This document shows positions 24,301 to 32,740 of a stretch of DNA of 64,000 nucleotides, one piece after another. Source of the stretch: Panopea generosa (lineage: Eukaryota; Mollusca; Bivalvia; Adapedonta; Hiatellidae); assembly GCA_029582155.1 (NCBI GenBank), contig CM055895.1, forward strand, positions 20,137,004 to 20,201,003, written 5' to 3'. The notes under the pieces were generated by a model that saw only the letters and a list, made by a program, of their open reading frames with translations, did no database searches and was not told where the DNA came from. Made by a program: the position numbers and the translations under genes. Within the stretch, counting starts at the first letter, position 1; the number at the start of each line of letters is the position of its first letter.

Positions 24301-27249
24301 AGTTTATCTCTTTGGGTCCCTGATTAAGGGTCAGTTTGAATATGGACAATTGTTGCTTCTGATACAAGTTTATCCCTTTGCATCCCTGATTCAGCAAATG
24401 TTCAAGATTGTCATCTTTCTTTGTCAAGATGAATATTGATGTTTATTATAGTGTCACTCGTACCGGTAATCGCAGGTTTTTCAGTGAGGCACTGGATGTT
24501 TAGTGAGGTTGATTGAGATATTGTGTAGTTGTGTTGCTTCATTCCGTCTGGTTGTGGAGATCGGCATCTCTAAAGTCGGCTTCATTCCGTCTGGTTGTGG
24601 AGATCATACGGGTATCTCTAAAGTCGGCTTAGCAGCGTATTGGAGTGGAAGAGCATCAAACCCAGAAGTGGGGGTTTGATTCCCCGCTATGGCCATCGAT
24701 TCAGACACTTATCCACATATACTTAGTACTGGTTCTACCCAGGGAGACATCAAGTGTGATATATGTGTTGTAAGAACTTGCTTCACAGTCTATGTAAAAT
24801 AAATAAGGTGAAACCATGTAAATAAACAGTATTTCTGTAGAATCATTCTAACAGTGTAAATAATTATTATCTGCACTCTGTAGAATATTTTATTTGTATG
24901 TGTACATGTTTTAGTCATTGTGTTTTGTTTTAACCAAATTTCAAATTTCAGCCAGATTAGATGCCAGATGAAATAGTCTCCATGCTTGATGTTATTGATG
25001 TTATGCATTATAGTTACAGTCTCTTGCATCATGTGATACACAGATATAATCTCTCTTGCATCATGTGATACACAGATATAATCTCTCTTGCATCATGTGA
25101 TACACAGATATAATCTCTTGCATCATGTGATACACAGATATAATCTCTCTTGCATCATGTGATACACAGATATAATCTCTCTTACATCATGTGATACACA
25201 GATATAATCTCTCTTGAATCATGTGATACACAGATATAATCTCTCTTGCATCATGTGATACACAGATATAATCTCTCTTGCATCATGTGATACACAGATA
25301 TAATCTCTCTTACATCATGTGATACACAGATATAATCTCTCTTGCATCATGTGATACACAGATATAATCTCTTCCATCATGTGATACACAGATATAGTCT
25401 CTTACATCATGTGATACACAGATATAATCTCTCTTACATCATGTGATACACAGATATAATCTCTCTTGCATCGCTTTACATTTTAGTTTACATTAATCCT
25501 TGTGTAATGAGATGTGTATAAGTTTTATTATCGTTTGCATTATTCTATAACATTTGTATTCGGAGAGAGAGAGATTTGAAGGAGTTTAACCTGTACTCAA
25601 TATTAGACTTTGATCTTATTCTTGCAACCCGTGACCCCGGTTAGCTAATTAGGTAGGGCGCTGCCTATAAATCAAGGGGTTGTAAATTCGATTTCCCGCC
25701 CAGCCACAATCTCTATGATGTTTGATAGATAACATTGCATCTCATAGTCATTCACCTCTCACCGTTGATCCAAGTGGGAAAGTTATCGTTACTTGCAGAG
25801 ATGGGTGTGCTCGAGTACTGGTTACCTGTCCGGATCCCAGGAAAGAATAGTTAAGTTAACTTGATTGTATAAAAATGATGATAGATATTAGTTTAGTCAT
25901 CTACTGCATTGGAAAGTGATTGGGTTTGAAAAATAATGCAAATGATAATGATAATTGGAAAAATAATTTCATCTGGGACAACTTGTCATTGTTGATTTGA
26001 AAGTTATGACGGAATACAAAACGGAGATTCAAAACCAATTGTATCCAGTTGTATCCTGATATGTTCAGATGTCAACTGAAGGGCGGGTTACCATGTGATG
26101 AAATTAATTTTCCATTAACTAATTATAATTGATTTAACAAGCTTAGCATCTTTTATTTTGCAGTTTTGTCAAATAATTGCTTATTTTTGTGATGTATAAT
26201 ATTATGTTTAGATGGCCTAGCTGTTTGTCAAATTAAGAATAACAGTACTATGACATTCATATTAACAAACTTTTGTTTTAAGTTCCCTTAATTACAAATG
26301 TAGCAGTAAATTTTGACACTGTCTGTCGGTCATTTACCAAATGCTCTCTTTTTGCAGAGTTTATTATTTTACAGAAAACAATTGTAATATTTCTATACAA
26401 TACCAATTTTGTTAAAATTATATTTTTCTGTTGTTTTTTTTTAATTAGATTATTGTTATTGAAATGTTAATGTGCCAGAGCCGTTCAGTTTTAGTGGATA
26501 TAAATTTTTCTTCATATAATTTATGCTCTATTGTCAAAAATGAAATACTAAATGTAGATAAATTTTACAGGAGGAAGAAAAGATGCATTAGGATATATGA
26601 GGATGGACCATTCACAGATGGGGAGGACGGACACATGAGTGATATGAGTGCTCATGACAGTGACTCCATGATGGGCAGCCCTGCTCAATCTTCTGCCAGT
26701 GAAGATCTTCTTTGCACTCCGCAGAAGTCGCACGTTGGTCGTGGCGGCATCAACTCGCCACTTGTTCATGACACATCTCATAACTATTCAGACATTGATG
26801 TTACAATGAAAGCACATGATGATGTCCTTCCAGCTCATAAATCACCATTTTCTATGGTTAAATCAGAAAAAATGTTTTCATCAGAGAAATATATCTCACC
26901 ACGCATACATTTTCCTACAGCCTCATCTCCTGCATCGTCGGTGAAATCAAGTGAGTTAAGTAGATCATACAGTATAGAATCACTTGCCAAATCGTCAGTG
27001 ACCTCAGAGTTGAAGGACCGTGAAGAACGCATGGACCAGAATAAGTCATTTGATTATGCACTGTCTCCGCTGTCAAGTCCTGGCGATTTTAGTCATCAGA
27101 ATTCTCCAAAATTCAGTTTGTCCACATTCGCTGAAGACATCAACAAAAATTTGAGTCCAAAGAAGAAGTCCAGTGGTTTAAATAGCTCATTCAGCATCTC
27201 TACTCTGTCTGTTTCAGCTGTCACACCGTCTCGTGTGCATTGTACATGA
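5538..27249 (+). CDS. TCF/LEF: TCF/LEF (pangolin/TCF7L2-like) HMG-box transcription factor, 3' portion, multi-exon
   Basis: The encoded protein is the DNA-binding partner of beta-catenin in canonical Wnt signalling, acting in the nucleus as a repressor with Groucho/TLE and as an activator with beta-catenin. The model joins 5538-5664, 10562-10637, 13334-13513, 15892-16069, then either 17331-17541 or 18086-18299, then 21836-21911 and 26571-27249. Every junction is AG/GT and in phase, giving 508 codons (509 with the second HMG exon) to the stop. In order the domains are a proline-rich middle region, the HMG box (opening [12 protein letters not shown]), a lysine-rich nuclear-localisation stretch, the C-clamp and a serine-rich tail. 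The N-terminal beta-catenin-binding exons are not in this window; the first exon here starts in phase 0 with GGKVPMLQ, which aligns with the vertebrate NKVPVVQ region. Family assignment is very secure. Which vertebrate paralogue it resembles most is not meaningful, since invertebrates usually carry one TCF/LEF gene. Confidence 0.95.
5783..6765. repeat. 38-bp minisatellite
   Basis: About 25 units of 'atgtagatttatcaggctat' followed by ggttttgtattaaaccta. The middle units (6400-6560) are nearly identical and the edges diverged. It starts 118 bp after the exon A donor. Confidence 0.96.
6766..8256 (+). other. TCF/LEF intron A-B, unique part
   Basis: AT-rich intronic DNA with no supported feature. 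Short open frames here are chance. Confidence 0.5.
8257..8781. repeat. Tandem repeat with long (~123 bp) and short (~75 bp) units
   Basis: Five units share 'ggtatactgtataaggatgc', aataaacagcaatggtcaat and tgacggtaaattgag. Units one, two and five also carry a ~50-bp front part (ggctacagttgatctgtata), while units three and four lack it. Confidence 0.93.
8782..10561 (+). other. TCF/LEF intron A-B, 3' part
   Basis: No gene. It holds a (TAG)n microsatellite at 9342-9372 and otherwise unremarkable AT-rich DNA. The open frame at 9730-10119 has no recognisable protein features. Confidence 0.5.
9342..9372. repeat. (TAG)n microsatellite
   Basis: Ten uninterrupted TAG units. Confidence 0.97.
10562..10637 (+). 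CDS. TCF/LEF: TCF/LEF exon B
   Basis: This 76-nt exon follows gtttttcag and ends at a gtaagt donor, phase 1 to phase 2. It completes the glycine of KTG and continues [20 protein letters not shown] to PDVQW. The proline/tyrosine-rich composition corresponds to the family's context-dependent regulatory region, between the beta-catenin-binding domain and the HMG box, where Groucho/TLE binds. Confidence 0.88.
10748..10920 (-). mobile_element. tRNA-derived SINE, family A
   Basis: Read on the minus strand, the head has an A-box (tggtccagtggtagcgc) and a B-box (gggttcgatcc). A body follows with gtggtgtccttgagcaagac and the tail motif 'cttagtactggttctaccca'. Related copies are at 24630-24790 (+), 52330-52495 (-) and, diverged, 62335-62460 (-). 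Confidence 0.85.
10921..13333 (+). other. TCF/LEF intron B-C
   Basis: Beyond the SINE at its 5' end I see no supported feature. Confidence 0.5.
13334..13513 (+). CDS. TCF/LEF: TCF/LEF exon C (proline/glycine-rich region)
   Basis: This 180-nt exon follows tttcag and ends at a gtacaa donor, weaker than the others, phase 2 to phase 2. It reads [20 protein letters not shown], continues through [19 protein letters not shown] and ends [11 protein letters not shown]. The KQE segment matches the 'VKQE' just before the HMG box in vertebrate homologues. A 35-bp minisatellite starts within 30 bp of the donor. Confidence 0.88.
   Translation, partial: AATARLSHFLRCLMWSLSTNIYKFYRPVSTWVVSPRGASGYALPHVIGTKTGGRRLRQS
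13540..13925. repeat. ~35-bp minisatellite next to exon C
   Basis: About 10 degenerate units of 'ttctttctgttgttttgaca' followed by taatctgatattaa. The array begins within 30 bp of the exon C donor and is pyrimidine-rich on the sense strand. Confidence 0.9.
13926..15891 (+). other. TCF/LEF intron C-D, unique part
   Basis: No supported gene or repeat. Overlapping short open frames on both strands near 15422-15731 look accidental. Confidence 0.5.
15892..16069 (+). CDS. TCF/LEF: TCF/LEF exon D (HMG box, first half)
   Basis: This 178-nt exon follows ttacag and ends at gtaagt, phase 2 to phase 0. After an acidic/basic linker (PEKKKQ) it encodes [19 protein letters not shown], then [19 protein letters not shown] and RR, which is helix 1 and helix 2 of the HMG box. 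It is nearly identical to vertebrate TCF/LEF here ([20 protein letters not shown]). The HMG domain binds the minor groove and bends DNA at Wnt response elements. The box is cut after GRR, and its second half comes from one of two alternative exons. Confidence 0.96.
16070..17330 (+). other. TCF/LEF intron D-E1
   Basis: The only structure I see is a perfect 13-bp inverted repeat at 16183-16195 and 16241-16253 (cccattggtgcaa / ttgcaccaatggg), 110 bp after the donor. The last 200 bp have loosely repeated 'aatgactatgttt' phrases. Confidence 0.6.
17331..17541 (+). CDS. TCF/LEF: TCF/LEF exon E1 (HMG box second half, version 1, plus basic tail/linker)
   Basis: This 211-nt exon follows tttttcag and ends at gtaaat, phase 0 to phase 1. 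It begins [20 protein letters not shown], continues [16 protein letters not shown] (the rest of helix 2 and helix 3), then the lysine-rich AKKKKTRKK nuclear-localisation stretch and a linker ending SDNPAFG. It joins to the C-clamp exon at 21836. A possible internal donor after 17499 (AAAG/gtacca) in the same phase would shorten the linker. A homologous copy lies 544 bp downstream. I infer mutually exclusive use of the two copies. Confidence 0.93.
18086..18299 (+). CDS. TCF/LEF: TCF/LEF exon E2 (HMG box second half, version 2)
   Basis: This 214-nt tandem paralogue of E1 has a tttttcag acceptor, a gtaaat donor and the same phases (0 to 1). It begins [20 protein letters not shown], continues [20 protein letters not shown] and KKKKRKK, then has a linker unlike E1's ([16 protein letters not shown]) ending SDHPAFG. 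Over the first 37 residues only five differ (D/N, R/K, S/A, A/I, R/Q). Silent positions have drifted widely, so this is an old duplicate under protein-level constraint and not a recent copy or pseudo-exon. A gtatgc donor inside it (exon end 18257) is in the same phase and could give a shorter linker. Confidence 0.92.
18786..19027 (+). mobile_element. tRNA-Leu-like SINE
   Basis: The head reads gctgccgagtggtctaagga (class II tRNA A-box), then ggtaggttcgagttccgc (B-box), as in tRNA-Leu with its long variable arm. The body contains 'agtttgccagttactggcgg' and cagtaaaactggatatgcca, and ends in an A-rich tail. Copies in inverse orientation are at 58660-58890 and, truncated, at 32578-32740. Confidence 0.9.
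19028..20610 (+). other. TCF/LEF intron E2-F, 5' part
   Basis: AT-rich intron with no supported feature. Confidence 0.5.
20611..21240. mobile_element. Hairpin-headed dispersed element with 147-bp tandem core
   Basis: It opens with a near-perfect hairpin at 20611-20644 (TATACCCCC ... CAAAC gaa GTTTG ... GGGGGTATA). Tandem units follow, beginning cttgtccggagca at 20684, 20831, 20978 and 21125, an exact 147-bp spacing. Each carries 'tactggatggaatttcatca' and acagagttattgccctttga. The hairpin plus short tandem core recalls bivalve pearl/Helitron-like non-autonomous elements. A related hairpin is at 53649-53684. Confidence 0.85.
21836..21911 (+). CDS. TCF/LEF: TCF/LEF exon F (C-clamp, first part)
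   Basis: This 76-nt exon follows tttaacag and ends at gtatgc, phase 1 to phase 2. It encodes [20 protein letters not shown] then CKPCR, the first three cysteines of the C-clamp. The C-clamp is a small zinc-binding module that contacts GC-rich Helper sites and extends TCF target specificity. Spacing matches vertebrate TCF-E isoforms and fly pangolin (KKCRARFGLDQQ..WC.PCR). The fourth cysteine is in the last exon. Confidence 0.95.
22205..22601. mobile_element. MITE-like foldback element upstream of the cassette exon
   Basis: The ends are inverted copies of gaactcaccaaa (22205-22216 and 22590-22601). A second inner inverted pair, gtttgttgtttgacaaat (22217-22234) and its imperfect complement (22550-22567), has two mismatches. 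No clear target-site duplication is visible. It ends 59 bp before the candidate exon at 22661. Confidence 0.6.
22661..22715 (+). CDS. TCF/LEF: Candidate alternative cassette exon inside the C-clamp intron
   Basis: This 55-nt stretch lies between a good acceptor (tttgtcactttcag) and a gag/gtatgc donor matching that of exon F. Only one frame is open, and it is the one set by exon F: the leading g completes CGG (Arg), then [18 protein letters not shown] follows. Its length shifts the frame, so the last exon would be read EEEKMH and stop at 26589-26591. Because that stop is in the terminal exon, the message should escape nonsense-mediated decay. The protein would lose the fourth C-clamp cysteine, the RRKKRC block and the whole serine-rich tail. 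Vertebrate TCF7L2 also varies its C-clamp/E-tail by small alternative exons. Inferred from sequence only. Confidence 0.5.
22880..23080. repeat. ~36-38-bp minisatellite
   Basis: About five units of 'caacaatgctgattggctgg' plus ctaatattttctaaaa, beginning 165 bp after the candidate cassette exon donor. Confidence 0.9.
23692..23990 (+). mobile_element. tRNA-derived SINE, further family
   Basis: The head contains tttcagtagagtttcggcct and a B-box (catgggtttgatccctgg). A ~200-bp body follows, ending gatgctaaacaccacac, a typical invertebrate SINE tail. Confidence 0.7.
24630..24790 (+). mobile_element. tRNA-derived SINE, family A copy
   Basis: It has an A-box-like tagcagcgtattggagtgga, a B-box ggggtttgattcccc, and the family tail 'acttagtactggttctaccc'. 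It is preceded at 24540-24625 by a direct duplication of cattccgtctggttgtggag. Confidence 0.75.
25018..25472. repeat. 32-bp minisatellite
   Basis: About 14 nearly identical units of 'tctctcttgcatcatgtgat' plus acacagatataa, some missing 'tc' or carrying tacatc for tgcatc. High uniformity suggests recent expansion. Confidence 0.97.
25628..25865 (+). mobile_element. tRNA-derived SINE, family C
   Basis: The head reads ggttagctaattaggtaggg (A-box) and ggttgtaaattcgatttcc (B-box). The body has ccgttgatccaagtgggaaa and a tail of ctcgagtactggttacctg. Minus-strand copies are at 34955-35175 and 44688-44815 (truncated), with a fragment at 54700-54755. Confidence 0.85.
25866..26570 (+). other. TCF/LEF intron F-G, 3' end
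   Basis: AT-rich intron DNA before the last exon; nothing else supported. Confidence 0.5.
26571..27249 (+). CDS. TCF/LEF: TCF/LEF terminal coding exon G (end of C-clamp and serine-rich tail)
   Basis: This exon follows ttttacag; its first g completes the arginine left open by exon F. It starts [20 protein letters not shown], supplying the fourth C-clamp cysteine and the basic block. About 210 residues of low-complexity Ser/Pro/Asp/Lys-rich sequence follow (for example [23 protein letters not shown]), ending SRVHCT and TGA. The tail looks disordered and has many SP sites that could be phosphorylated. I see no PxDLS-type CtBP motif of the kind found in vertebrate E-tails. The open frame runs upstream to 26464, but phase and the C-clamp homology fix the exon start at 26571. 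Confidence 0.94.
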
Positions 27250-28003
27250 TTATCTACAAAACATAGAGCTTGTGCCAGCCTTAATATAAACTTGTTCAGG
27301 GGGGGCACATACTGTATAGTCTACAAAATGCACAATGAAACCAGTCTAAAGATTTGTACAGAGTGCACAATCATTCTACAAAAACATGTGTTAAGCATTT
27401 TAAAAAAAATGTCTGCCTTCTCAGCATGTGTGTGTGTTCATTAATTCCTCATAGCATAATACAGGGATCTCAGGGGAATTGGTCATGACTTTAATCTTGG
27501 ACTGATTCCCCTAAACTAGTTACAGTCTCAGTCTGATTATTGGTCTTGAAATGGTAACTGACAAACTTGCGCTGCTTTCCTGTGAGCAGTCACTTATAAA
27601 GTGATCAAGTTTGAAAAATTTACCCCCCAAAATATTGGACTATAGATACTTCAGAAAGAATCGTTCAATAACGAGTGGACTCTCATATCATATAGAGATA
27701 AAATCTCGGAACATTTTGTTGGATCGATATTTCTAGGCCAGTGTTTGTTAATGAGAGCTTAGGCACGTTTCCAACAAGAGACAGCGACTCTATAAGGAAA
27801 GTAAAAAAAAAACGTTACTGAGTGTGGTGCATACAATTTGGACTACGGTGTGGTTGACGGCTACATCCCTACTGTGTTCAAAACAATCAAACCGTCATCA
27901 TTTCCATCCTACCTGAAGTTTGTATCACTACGCCGTGGAAAAGTAGTTCCACACGTGATCTTTTTAACCCAGCTGGTAGCGACAACTTGTTGCTATTTTT
28001 CAG

Positions 28004-28009
28004 AATAAA
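28004..28009 (+). terminator. Candidate proximal poly(A) signal of TCF/LEF
   Basis: This is the first clear AATAAA after the TCF stop codon, 755 bp downstream in a cagAATAAAgtg context. Distal copies near 31.0-31.4 kb are alternatives. Confidence 0.4.
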
Positions 28010-28429
28010 GTGATACATACCTTGTTATACACAATATAATTTATGGATATGTTGATTTCTTAAATGTGCATGTATAAAGGGTTTGGTTATGATGCCTTAT
28101 ATTATGTTGTATGCTATTTCATTTATAACAATTACTATTATGTGTTTATTACATCACACAGATATCCATTAGTCTGTGTTTAAGTGCTTTAAGTTAATGG
28201 TGAAGGTCATTTTTGTTATTCCATCCAGTGACTCGATCAAGTAGAGTGTTAGAAAAAAATGTTTTCTTTTGTTTCTTTTTATCGAAACATAATTCATCAT
28301 AAACCAGGGCACAGACAATTAAATATTGATAAGTTATTATACCAGTTTAGACAAGAAGATGAAGATACAAAAGTTTTCAGTTTTGTCTCGATAGAACATT
28401 TGTTTACGCTCAGTGATAAATCTTTTTCT

Positions 28430-28660
28430 TTAGGATTAGTGGTAAATCTGATGATTTACGATTAGTGGTAAATCCAGTGATTTGCGATAAGTGGTAAATC
28501 CAGTGATTTACGATTAGTGGTAAATCCAGTGATTTGCGATAAGTGGTAAATCCAGTGATTTGCGATAAGTGGTAAATCCAGTGATTTACGATTAGTGGTA
28601 AATGTAGTGATTTGCGAAAAGTAGTGATTTACAGTTAGTGCTAAATCAGTTAACGTGACG
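28430..28660. repeat. ~26-bp minisatellite in the TCF 3' region
   Basis: About nine units of gtggtaaatccagtgatttg plus cgataa, with an alternating tacgatta variant. It may be transcribed in the 3' UTR if a distal poly(A) site is used. Confidence 0.93.
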
Positions 28661-31500
28661 GTTAAGCAATTGCAGTAATTCATGTTATTTTATATAAAAC
28701 ATAGTGTGTCCCATTTTGTTTGAAATTATATTTTTATTAAGACCTTACTTAAAACATGAAAAGTCCAAAATAATTCTTTATAAATTGATATAACAGTTGT
28801 ATAAGGAATATAGAATTAATCTCTACATATCTTTATATATTACTTCTATAAAACATCTAAATTATCTCCTAAAGAACAGTTATATAGAGAATATAACATA
28901 ATTTTCTACATACTGTTGTTTTAATGTTTTATAGAATATCCAGAATAATCTGTTTTAATCTGATGGATTGAAGCGTTCTTTTCTGTCTGTTGAAATGTCA
29001 CATAGACATTGATGGATTGAAGCGTTCTTTTCTGTTGGTTGAAATGACACGGACATCTAATGTGGTGAGGTACTTTACACGACTGATATAGTTATGGTTT
29101 GGGCAGAATTAATTGGTGCAAAAATTATTTTTGTAGCATACTGATCCAAGATCAATTCTTATATTACTAGAATATTTATTTTATTATTATAACTACGGTC
29201 ATGGTGGAGAGGTTTGTATCAAACTTTTCGTCATCACCCACAAAATGTGAAATAGATGGGGACAAACATGAGACTTGTCGCCTGTACAGATTAAGGGTAT
29301 TGTACCTCCCAATATTTAATAATAATGATTTCAACGTAACATAGCCTTGTTTGTAAAAACATTTCTGTTTTAGTTGACAAGTAACATGTTTATACCAACA
29401 TGGATTGCTTTTACCAACAGTGTAAACCCAGATCAGACTGAAAGATTAATCTATTTAAGGGTTTACATTGTTTTGCTCCCAATAAAAAAAAGCTTATTAT
29501 CTAAAGATTAGTTTAAGAAACAAGGATGGGTGTATCAATTTTTTAAATTTAACAGTCACTTAAAAGATAAGGAGGTACATTTTAATTTATGAAAAAAGCA
29601 CATATTGACGACTTTACTCAAAAGGTTATATACGACACGTGCTCTAACAAAAGCTCTATTTACATGTGCCATTTGTTAAAATAGAACATTAACATCTCTT
29701 TGTCATATATTACAAATCCTTGCATCTTGCATTTTTAAGTTTAAATATATTTTAAATTAAAAAGTTTAGGATTTCCAAAGAAAAATCTTGAACTTCAAAA
29801 GATGACATAAGAAGCAGTGACCGTGTTTTGATGAAGTACAAAATGTGTTCTTTCGAAAAATTAATATACTTAAAAATTTAAGATACAAGGTTTTGATTTA
29901 ATTATGATGTTGAATATAATTATAGCAGAAGAAAATGGGCTAAAGAGTGCGCCTGTACTGCTCAATAATGTTGTTATTTGTACAGTGTGTAAGGATATGT
30001 CAGGGTTGTTTGTACGCTCTTTTACATCAGTTGTTAGCAGTGCCTCTTGTTTCCAGTGATATTTTTGTTTTTCATCTTTTGTCCACTTGTATATAAAAAA
30101 AGTCACTCTTTCAGAAGCTGGGCAGTTCCCCAATAGATCATTTAGGTATTGCATTATAAAAGAACTATCAACTTGGTGAAAAAACAAATATATTATTTTA
30201 TTTTATGTGTTTACATGGATGAAGTTTGTTCACCAGTTACTTTCTATGTAAATTTTCATCATCAGTTTTTCATAGCTATGAAAAAAACGTGCTGTACAGT
30301 TCAGTTTGAGGTCACTGGCCAAGATACTTTGAAGCTACTTTTTGCACAATTTATGATGATTGATGGTCATACTTGTTTCAAGCATATGTTTTACAAATTG
30401 AACTTCAAAGTTTCTTTGAACACTAATATATTATGTCAACTCGATATAATACACTGCGGTCTTGATATAATGTGTTCACCAGGAGCCAAAATTATAGACA
30501 GAACCATGTTTTAAACACCATTCTGTGGAAAGCCCCTAATGTTGAGAGAGGGACACCTTTTTTTTTCTATTCTGGTATTCAATTTTTTTATCATGTGTAT
30601 CAATAATTTTAAGAAAACTACCTTTGTTTTGAAATATTGCCTTCTGCTTTTGCCTTCATTATACACACTTTATATATGATAGACACATGATTCATTTCTG
30701 AGAAATTTATATATACCATGCGATTTATTTCATCAATTGTCATAACACAAGTTTTTAACAGAAATACAAATTTTTAGCAAATTTGGTTGTAAACAACATT
30801 TTTAAATGTGGGAAATATTGTGCTACTTCTATTTATGCATTATAGGGAGACCACAGTGTATTAAGCTGATAATTTAATGGAACAGTCTGCAAATGTAATT
30901 TGTTAACCAGTTTATGTAGAAACTGGTATGTGGCATTACTTAAAAATAATGCTGGAGTAATTTTTATAGCATTTAGTGAAAGAGTATATTTTAACTTATC
31001 ACAATAAATTCAAAAAATAATGTGTTTAAATATTTGGATAAAAGCTGAGAACTGTGTTGAGAAGATTTTGCAAAATAAATTTGGCTCTATTTTGGAGAGA
31101 GAAAACAGATTTTTATTGTGTGTGTGAAATTGTTTATAAGTTATTATGGAATACCTGAAATACTATAATAATTAAGCAATTGTCCAGAAGTACAGAAAGG
31201 TTTATTTTTTATCATAAATGAAATCTGAATGAAGATAAGAAGATAGTTTTGAACAAAACTGGTTTAAGATGCCAGTGTTCTTTTTAAATTTCAGTGAAAA
31301 GATCTCGTAGGTTTTGTTATATAATTGTTTCTACCTCTTGATGTCCGTCTTGTTTTGTTTTTGGTTTGAATGAAATTTCCTCTGAATTTTTCTCTAATAT
31401 TTCTCTACTTGCTCTCTAGCTGACATTTTATCCAAGTGTTCTAAATAAATTTCTTCAGAAAAACAATGATTTTATGGACATTATTTGGATTTATGAAGCA

Positions 31501-31960
31501 TAAAAAAAGATGAAATGTTTTAAAAAGGATGTTATTTAGTTGAATTTTGTTATCACACAATGGAATATACAGTATCCATGTTTTACAATTTGTCGTTATT
31601 TTTTTTGATTCAACACTTTGGTAAAATGTTCTGTGAGAAGAGCCCTCATGTCTGTTTAGTACAAATTCTAGTCATTGTAACCTCTACTGCCAGTGTACTT
31701 GTTCCGGGGGAGTTATCTTCCTTGATATATTGTAAAGTTGTCTTTCTTGTTTCTAACTTGTGAACATATTTCACTGTTAATCTGAGAAGTTTCTCTTTTA
31801 CCTTTCACATTATTGGGAGAATGTATTTCATGTATGATTGTCATTTTACCGTTTCTTCAGAAATTGCAAATTTGACCTGTTAATAATTCCCAACTCAAAC
31901 AAAATAATGTAGAGTGTTTACAATTAAAATGCTGCGATGTATTCACATTTGTCACAGCCT
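31501..31960. other. Intergenic DNA
   Basis: No supported feature. Confidence 0.4.
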
Positions 31961-31964
31961 TTCC

Positions 31965-32395
31965 AACTTAGTGTGGCTGTACCACCAGCCTTTCCCTCCT
32001 GGTTTGGCTGTACCACCAGCCTTTCCCTCCTGGTTTGGCTGTACCACCAGCCTTTTGCACCTGGTTTGGCTGTACCACCAGCATTTCCCACTTGGTTTGG
32101 CTGTACCACCAGCCTTTCCCACTTAGTGTGGCTGTACCACAAGCCTTTCCCACCTGATTTGGCTGTCTCACCAGCCTTTCCCTCCTGGTTTGGCTGTACC
32201 ACCAGCCTTTCCCACCTGATTTGGCTGTCCCACCAGCCTTTTCCTCCTGGTTTGGCTGTACCACCAGCCTTTTGCACCTGGTTTGGCTGTACCACCAGCC
32301 TTTTGCACCTGGTTTGGCTGTATCACCAGCCTTTCCCACTTGGTTTGGCTGTACCACCAACCTTTCCCACTTATTGTGGCTGTACCACCAATATC
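31965..32395. repeat. 30-bp minisatellite, open on both strands
   Basis: About 14 units of 'tttggctgtaccaccagcct' plus ttcccacctgg. Because the unit is a multiple of three, long frames stay open on both strands (181 codons plus, 130 minus), reading LAVPPAFP- or KAGGTAKPG-like repeats. There is no splice or start context and no family match, so I treat these frames as by-products. Confidence 0.92.
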
Positions 32396-32577
32396 TGTGT
32401 CGTGTTAAACAATCAAATAGCAGATATACTGTATGTAAGACTAGAACTTAAGAGTTTAATGAGAACTTTTTTTCCAGATTGAGAACAGATAAAACATTAA
32501 CAATAACAAGATTGGTAATTTTATTTCAACTCCTCAAATCTTCTTTTTAAATGAGATAAGCCATTTTCACCAAACCT

Positions 32578-32740
32578 CAGGTTATATATATAGCATATCC
32601 AGTTTAACTGGTTGAGGTAGACACCGTAGAACTTCTTCTGCAAGTAACTGGCAAACGTTCTCACAAAGTTCTTGGATCGGGTGAGAAGAAAGTGATTTTA
32701 AGATGATACCGGAGACAATTCGTGGGTCCCTTCAACTCGG
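32578..32740 (-). mobile_element. Truncated tRNA-Leu-like SINE
   Basis: Contains tatccagtttaactggttga and agtaactggcaaacgttctc, the body of the family at 18786-19027 in reverse. The tRNA head is decayed. Confidence 0.75.

Larger units (their letters stand above)
27250..31500 (+). other. TCF/LEF 3' UTR and downstream DNA
   Basis: No coding sequence is supported here. Canonical AATAAA hexamers on the plus strand occur at 28004-28009, 31003-31008, 31074-31079 and 31444-31449, so the mRNA may end near 28.03 kb or use distal sites near 31.0-31.5 kb. A 25-26-bp minisatellite lies at 28430-28660. Short open frames here, up to 121 codons at 30149, match no family I know. Confidence 0.5.

Noticed and set aside
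26464-26570. Start of the last TCF exon at the upstream ATG
   Set aside because: The phase, the ttttacag acceptor and the C-clamp homology place the exon start at 26571; the upstream frame is AT-rich intron.
30149-30514. 121-codon open frame on the plus strand
   Set aside because: No recognisable domain, AT-driven composition, and position in the probable TCF 3' UTR; an opposite-strand frame overlaps its start.
31937-32482. 181-codon open frame with repeated LAVPPAFP
   Set aside because: It is a direct by-product of a stop-free 30-bp minisatellite, open on both strands.
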